This document shows, piece by piece, positions 58,542 through 64,000 of a DNA stretch of 64,000 nucleotides (positions are counted from its first letter, which is position 1; every line of letters starts with the position of its first letter). The position numbers and the translations under genes were made by a program. The DNA is from Pyrrhoderma lamaoense (taxonomy: Eukaryota; Basidiomycota; Agaricomycetes; Hymenochaetales; Hymenochaetaceae). The stretch is from the NCBI GenBank assembly GCA_002794735.1, contig NBAZ01000008.1, forward strand, positions 868,001-932,000. The letters are read 5' to 3'. Below the pieces are notes generated by a model, which was not told where the DNA came from, did not search any database, and worked only from the letters and a program-made list of their open reading frames with translations.

Positions 58542-60108
58542 ATGTCTTCCAGCGTTTTATTTTCGTATAGCGTTCATCTGAATAGGCATGCGGCTCGTAG
58601 TAGCTCATGGGGCGTTCGTTTCTACACCGGATCTTCCTCACACAGAAAAGCACTACCGTTTTCACTAAACAATGCACACACAACGGTTCAAAGCGAACCT
58701 CCTGAGGGTACAATGCTAAGAATGGTGATGTTTGGAAAACCTGGTGCTGGAAAAGTGCGTGTTTATGTTTTTGATAGCCTATATTTCAAGTTTTCTTCTT
58801 TTTTATCCTATTACTGTTCTAATTTTGGATTCTATTACTAGGGCACGTTAGCTGAACGTCTCGTTAAAAAATTTGATATCGTATCAATCTCGACGGGAGA
58901 TCTCTTACGACAACACATTGCTCAAAAGTACTTCTTATAATTATCCGCTATCTCGCCCTCGTTCCTTCTTTATTAATAATTTCTATTGTTTTGAAGGACT
59001 GAAATCGGGAGACAAGCGGAGGAGATAGTTGCTCGTGGTGACCTCCTTCCCGACGAACTCATGCTTCAAGTCCTTACCTCAAAACTCGACCACTTACATG
59101 ACAAACATTGGATTATTGACGGATTCCCGAGAACAATAGGTCAAGGCGAACTTCTCGACATGCATTTACGGTGAGTCCTCTCTTATCTCTCATGTGATAC
59201 TATAGCCCTACCTTTATCTTCCGACGCCCTCTTCCGGGAGATTAGAGTATTGTTGTTGTATCACTACTATCAGAAGTACTATTGGTATAGCAATACTAAT
59301 TACCCTCTTTCTACCCCCCCTTTTTTTGTTCCACGCCCATTTTCTGTGTACTATGGATTATATACAATATCCACGTTGTCTCGTAACGATTACTACTCGA
59401 ACAATACAGAAACACGCGAATGCCTCTAACTCTCCTCGTAACTCTCACCGTTCCAGAACACATCTTACATGCCCGGATAGCAGGCCGATATGTGCACCCC
59501 GCATCAGGACGTGTATATAACACGAATTTTAACCCTCCACGCGTAGCTGGTCTAGACGACTTGACGGGTGAACCCCTTGTGCAACGTCCGGATGATACAC
59601 CAGAAGTCTATTCCCGCCGATTAGCCGCGTACGAACGGGCTACTGCCCCGCTTCTGGGGTACTATTATAATTCGTCTCCTGCTACTATTATCACTGCTGG
59701 TTCTAGTGTTTCAAGAGGTCCTAGTTCTGTTTCTAGTTCCGGATCCGGCTCTGGTAGTTCTAGCGTTCGCGGAGCGATGAAAAAACCAATCTCGCCAAAG
59801 TCTCCAGCATCCCCACTTTCAACATCAACTAAAACACCAAAAATAGTCACATCTACTAGTCCATCGCCTATAACACGTGGATTACAGATACTTTCTTTAG
59901 CGGGTGAGACGAGTGACGAGATGTGGCCTACTCTGGAGAGATCCGTACGGAGATGTTCCCTTCTGTTCGGATACATGGCGAAGTAGTCAAAGTTAGGGAG
60001 ACTGGTGGGGTACCGTTGGCTGTGCTCAGTGCGGCTGCTGAAAATAAGAGGACTGTGGTTCAGGCTGCTGAGGAAGCTATCAAGTCTTCGAATGATAAGG
60101 CAAATTGA
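58542..60108 (+). CDS. ADK2: Adenylate kinase, mitochondrial (AK3/ADK2) type
   Basis: Transfers phosphate between nucleoside triphosphate and AMP. The N-terminal 40 residues are Ser/Arg-rich and suit a mitochondrial presequence. P-loop MFGKPGAGK|GT is split by an intron (about 58,755-58,841). Then FDIVSISTGDLLRQHIA, IGRQAEEIVARGDLLPDEL, and HWIIDGFPRTIGQGELLD, the NMP-binding and DGFPR motifs. After an intron (59,171 to about 59,410) come PLTLLVTLTVPEHILHARIA and the LID segment GRYVHPASGRVYNTNFNPPR with a short-type LID (no Cys4 zinc site seen). RLAAYERATAPLLGYY follows. A Ser/Gly/Pro/Thr-rich insertion of about 60 residues (59,690-59,880) is unusual. The frame changes near 59,949; one extra G continues ERSVR into EMFPSVRIHGEVVKVRE to a stop at 60,106-60,108. 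Without it the frame would end at 59,986. Confidence 0.88.
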
Positions 60109-60862
60109 TGAAAACAGGTAGGGGGTGGTATTAAGTATGCAGGTGAAGATGAGGTACAGATTATGAATCTTTGGGTAACAGATATGGAGTGTGTAGTTTG
60201 AGCTTTGAGTGGGGACGATGGGAGATAGGAAGGACGTAAAAAGAGAGGTTTCTTTATTGTCTTTAAGATAGGTTTTCTTTTTTTTTCGGATTCAGTACCC
60301 ATCCGTAATTTATGCCTGCTTTTCCTTCATTTATTGGTGGATAACGTTCACTTTCCTTGTTCTATATCTTTGGATCTTCTTCTCTTTCTTCCTTTGGTGT
60401 TCATCTTTATACGGATCTGTTAATCTTCTGTTTCTTACCGACCTTCCGTTACCCCCTCTTTTTCAACCTCCAAGACATGCAATGGAAGTGCTCCGTGCAT
60501 TAATCTCATTGTAGCATAAACTATCCAAGCCATCACCCACTACCACGTATACATCACAGACTTTGTATATGTTAGCTAGTTAGGTCTATCTTCACTTTAG
60601 TGACTGGTACATAAGTAATCACGACTCCATATTGATGAACAATAAACTTAATGAATAATGGATCTCTATTCCATTTGTTTTCTAACAGTAACAAATGAGT
60701 CGGGGTTAATTACGACAACGGAAAAAGACGAATATGATAATTAAATTTAAGAGGCGTGAGCTGGAAGACACCAAAATACTTCCGGATGTGTATGTTAGAG
60801 GAAAATATTACGCCCCTTATATATACAAGGAGATTCATACTTGTAAGAAAAAGTAAAATAAC
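60109..60862. other. Convergent intergenic region
   Basis: No gene seen; it holds the 3' regions of the adenylate kinase gene and MSS51. Confidence 0.5.
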
Positions 60863-62601
60863 TTATTGACCCCATTCACTGATATCCCTCCTCTTTCCTC
60901 GAATACCCCAGATACCCCAATTTGTTTTAACCATCACTCGTGGATCAAAGTCCGCAACTTCCCATTTCTCACTTCCGAACGGGTTCTCTCCAGGTGTAAT
61001 AATCCAATCAAATTCACCAGCCACTCCATCTACTTGTCCCAGAGCGCGTACGTCTCTTTCGACATCTGCCGGGCTGAACCCAGTTACGAAAATAGGACAT
61101 TTGCTTTGAAGTAAGAGGGGAAGAGTTCCACCCCACTCTGTTGGTGAGTTTACTTGGAGGACGGGTTCGCCAGCCGGAGTTAAAGCCCCAGAGGGAGATG
61201 GGAAACCGAAGCCCGGTGAAAAGATGAAGAAGACATCAGTATAGGGATCTAGAGAATCTGAGAGTGCGGGATGTATAGATGAGTAAGAGGCTTGAATACC
61301 CGTAAGAGAGATCTGAGGAGCATAGGGTACGGTATAAGATGGTGCTCCATAAACTTGAACGGAAGAACGGGTTCGCTTGTGAACGGGTATGGGAGCAGGA
61401 GTTGGAGGGGAATAGACATTTGGAACATAGCTCGATTGTGCCACCTCTTCCTTAGTTTCAACATTGTGCTCGCTATCACCCGAAGCCTTTGAATCTGAAG
61501 TTGGAGCAGAGGTAGTGGAGGTATCCTGATCTCCAGAAGACTGTGTATACTTCGACCTTAAATTCTCCATCTCCTCAGGCTTTGGTAAAGATACTTGTGG
61601 CCCAATAAAATGAAGATGTAGTGAAACCGACGGGAACAAAAGGCTGAGTTGCTCCCATACGTGAGGTGGCAGAGAAGATTCTGCACGAGCCCCGAGAATA
61701 AATACCCGGAAAACAGGTTTGCCAACACTTCCTTCCTCCGTCTCTGGAGCCCCAGTAGGGACATGTAACATAGATCTTACAGCTATTATTCACAAGTATG
61801 TTGAGTTATTCAAGTGAATACAGAAGCAGTGCTTTCTAGATGTACATACCAGCAAGCGATCTCATCCCTTCGGGGGTGACACGCTGATTGCTTAATGTAA
61901 GCCCACTATTTTGATGTAGAACGGAGGCAATCGTCATTGGATATGTTAATAATTTGCTCGCATGTCTTCGCATACGATCTGTATCCATTGAAGGGAAGCC
62001 ACGAGTATACCAGAAGACATCCCAGTTTGAGAACGATACCGTTTCGTCATATGCCATAGGACCTACATTTGCGATGTTAGTATCATGGCGTATTGAATAT
62101 TTGTAGTATCAGAAACCCACCAGGTAAATCAAATTCTGTCATCTTTCGCCCACTCCGTAAGTCATGTTCATCTTCATTAGATTCCCTCAGTCTTCCACAG
62201 TATCTATGGTGTTGATGGTCTGCCTCCCAGTGCTCTTCTGAGCAGTGTGTCGGCCACCCACAATCTGGACATTCAAACTCGACCTTTTTGCGAGTGACAT
62301 GAGGATGACCCTGGTCAACACTTGCAGCACACACCGGACATGGCGCAAGCTTTTTTATAGCTTCCCCACGTTGCCTTACTTGAGAAAATGGTGATTTTGA
62401 GAACGGATGGAATAGGTTATCTTGGGAAAGAACGGGTTCAGGTTGTGCTTTTGGTTGCGGCTTTGATGACTTAAATAACTTCAAGAACGTTCGTGTTTGA
62501 CCCCTTCTAAGTAAAAGACTTCGGGATAAGGTGGACGGGTAGCGTCTCTGCAATGACCTTTGTAATGGTCTTGATGCAGCAACAGAGAAGGAGAACGTCA
62601 T
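60863..62601 (-). CDS. MSS51: MSS51-like mitochondrial translational activator
   Basis: Yeast Mss51 activates COX1 mRNA translation and holds newly made Cox1. The N-terminus (MTFSFSVAASRPLQRSLQRR) is Arg/Ser-rich, as in a mitochondrial targeting sequence. A zinc-binding region follows: CPVCAASVDQGHPHVTRKK, FECPDCGWPTHCSEEHWEAD, then HQHHRYCGRLRE, the Cys/His pattern of the Mss51 zinc finger. Then MTEFDLPG, and after introns near 62,065-62,120 and 61,775-61,855, MAYDETVSFSNWDVFWYTRG and LTLSNQRVTPEGMRSLA. The long last exon has FRVFILGARAESSLPPHVWE, LHLHFIGPQVSLPKPE, a disordered insertion (about 61,290-61,550), VFFIFSPGFGFPSPSG, SKCPIFVTGFSPADVERDV and FDPRVMVKTNWGIWGIRGKR. No frame break was found. 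Confidence 0.92.
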
Positions 62602-63389
62602 TCCAGACCACTGTTCTGCTCACCAAACTTTTTGGGCACAAGCGTTCTTTACCCGATCGACGTCTTTTTGTTTTCAGACTCAGCAGTCTGTGTAAATCGC
62701 TGTCGTTCGCGAATGACTAATTAGCTATTTGCTAGTTTTATCTTAGTATCTTTTCTTCGTGATTAATAATTATAATATATACAAGCGCCTAATATCTGAT
62801 AATCCAGATACACTCAACCTGCATCAGAAAAATCTCTTGTAATCTCAAACTGAGGTTTCCATGATATCGATACTGCAGTGATGCAAGTGACAGCCATAAC
62901 CCTGGAGAATGGGTAGTCGCCTCGCCTTGGAACTTGGCACATTATAGTAGAAGATAGTGGGATACTCGTAGAAATAGAATATCATATAATACATAGATGG
63001 ATTCTTTAGATCCTGACATGAGAGAGCTAATCGAGACTCACTTGTCCCAAGTTGCCACAAAGATCTAGATGTGAAACTTGGCAAACCCGGACCGTTCCTT
63101 GAGTGCTAGGAGCACACAAGCTCTAGCTGACTTTCCCAAAAGTCAAGAAAGAGTTTTTTGACCGCTCTGTGTAGTTTATCTGTGAAAGGTCTTTTTGTCC
63201 ATGATTTATTTTCTGCTCCGGTTTTTTTTATTGAATTTACTCAACCTGTATCAGGATAATTATTTTAATAACTCTATCCCGCAGCGTTTATCTCAAGACA
63301 TTCAATGCTAAGCAGCGTCTGCGTCTCGAGTTGTTGAAATATTTCAACAGTACTTGAGGAGACCTTTACACTACACCTTCTATTTGAAG
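62602..63389. other. Intergenic between MSS51 and the Z7 flank
   Basis: AT-rich, with no conserved coding sequence visible. Confidence 0.45.
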
Positions 63390-64000
63390 TTGAATTTAAG
63401 ATGGTGCGCATCCGTAGTTATATGGGCATAGGTGCAATTATTTCCGAGAAACTGGATAAGTCTTTCTTCATTGCCCTTTGATTCTCTCATTAAGTATACA
63501 CACACCGCTAGAAGATACTTTTGTATGCAGGTCCACACATGCTTCGCATATGAGTGTCAGAAATTTGCGATACTTATTAATAACGGAAATTTGAATTATA
63601 ATAGTTATTGCCAGGTTTGTTTAATCGGAACTGCTATCTACATGTAAATTTATAATCATACAAGCATACAAGGAAAATCGATTGTGTTGCTCTCACTGAT
63701 GTAATATCAAAGGTGTACGAAGCCCTCGAGAGTCAAGCACGGTATACCGAGTGTCCAAAACAACATAATCTTCACCAGCAGACTTATATTATGTTTTTTC
63801 AACTGTAAGCTCTCAGAAAATGAATCAAGACGCAGAAACAAGATAGTAATATGGATATGATAAACTACATGTACAAAAAAAGAAGAAAGAGAAGAGATAG
63901 TATCATAAAATGTCCGCTAGATACAATTATAAAGTAGCCTATTCAATTTCAGATACCGGCAGACAACATGTTGATCGATAAAACTAATCCTGGGAAATTC
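63390..64000 (-). repeat. Zinc-finger unit 3' flank at the window edge (copy Z7)
   Basis: An inverted match to the family 3' flank: TGCACC/ACCGCTAGAAGATAC near 63,503, GAATTATAATAGTTATTG near 63,593, CAAGCACGGTATACCGAGTG near 63,734, TGATCGATAAAACTAATCCT near 63,972. It reaches the last base of the window at the GGATTTCCCAGG block, about 30 nt short of where the zinc-finger stop codon lies in Z3 and Z5. The gene itself should begin just beyond the window. Its outer end shares GATGGTGCGC near 63,401 (inverted) with the Z6 flank. Confidence 0.8.

Overview
The window comes from a fungal nuclear genome, most likely a basidiomycete. Protein genes are cut by several short GT-AG introns of roughly 45-110 nt, many with a clear branch site such as TACTAAT. 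The gene set is eukaryotic and fungal: SPT6, SPT8, CSM3, SRP54, PAB1, HIS3, MSS51, a COQ11-type reductase, and a LaeA-like methyltransferase. I cannot name the species from sequence alone.

Layout. 520-2523 (-) encodes succinyl-CoA:3-ketoacid CoA transferase. About 4235-5946 (+) is a proline-rich gene I do not recognise. From about 6.9 to 25.7 kb lies an accessory block: seven copies or remnants of one C2H2 zinc-finger gene (Z0-Z6) with long conserved flanks, arranged head-to-head and tail-to-tail, with two inverted copies of a captured SPT6 5' fragment. The 3' flank of an eighth copy (Z7) enters at the right edge (about 63.4-64.0 kb), so the family is dispersed. From 26.5 kb on the sequence is ordinary and gene-dense: CSM3/TIPIN (-) and the N-terminal methyltransferase TAE1/NTM1 (+) divergent; SPT6 (-); COQ11 (-); SCAMP (+); PAB1 (+); a LaeA-like methyltransferase (-); SPT8 (-) and SRP54 (+) divergent; a small four-helix membrane protein (-) and an M13 metallopeptidase (+) divergent; HIS3 (-) with a U6 snRNA gene upstream of it (-); mitochondrial-type adenylate kinase (+); and MSS51 (-).

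The zinc-finger block is the unusual part. Z1 and Z2 are direct tandem units with a period of about 2.87 kb. Z2-Z3 and Z4-Z5 are inverted copies of each other, and so are Z3-Z4 and Z5-Z6, giving a nested palindrome centred near 19,864. One arm pair (15,885-17,125 against 22,602-23,842) looks identical by eye over about 1.24 kb apart from one base. Only Z3 and Z5 keep the full-length frame with both splice sites. Z1 is open but has lost its intron acceptor. Z2, Z4, Z6 and Z0 are broken. Zinc-finger exons of two subfamilies are shuffled among similar first exons, which suggests gene conversion.

A second window-wide signal is about ten apparent single-base deletions, mostly at short homopolymers, inside otherwise well conserved genes: SCOT, SPT6 (two), SRP54 (four), the M13 peptidase, adenylate kinase and the proline-rich gene. 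This pattern fits uncorrected homopolymer errors in the assembly better than gene death, and it affects how the broken zinc-finger copies should be read.
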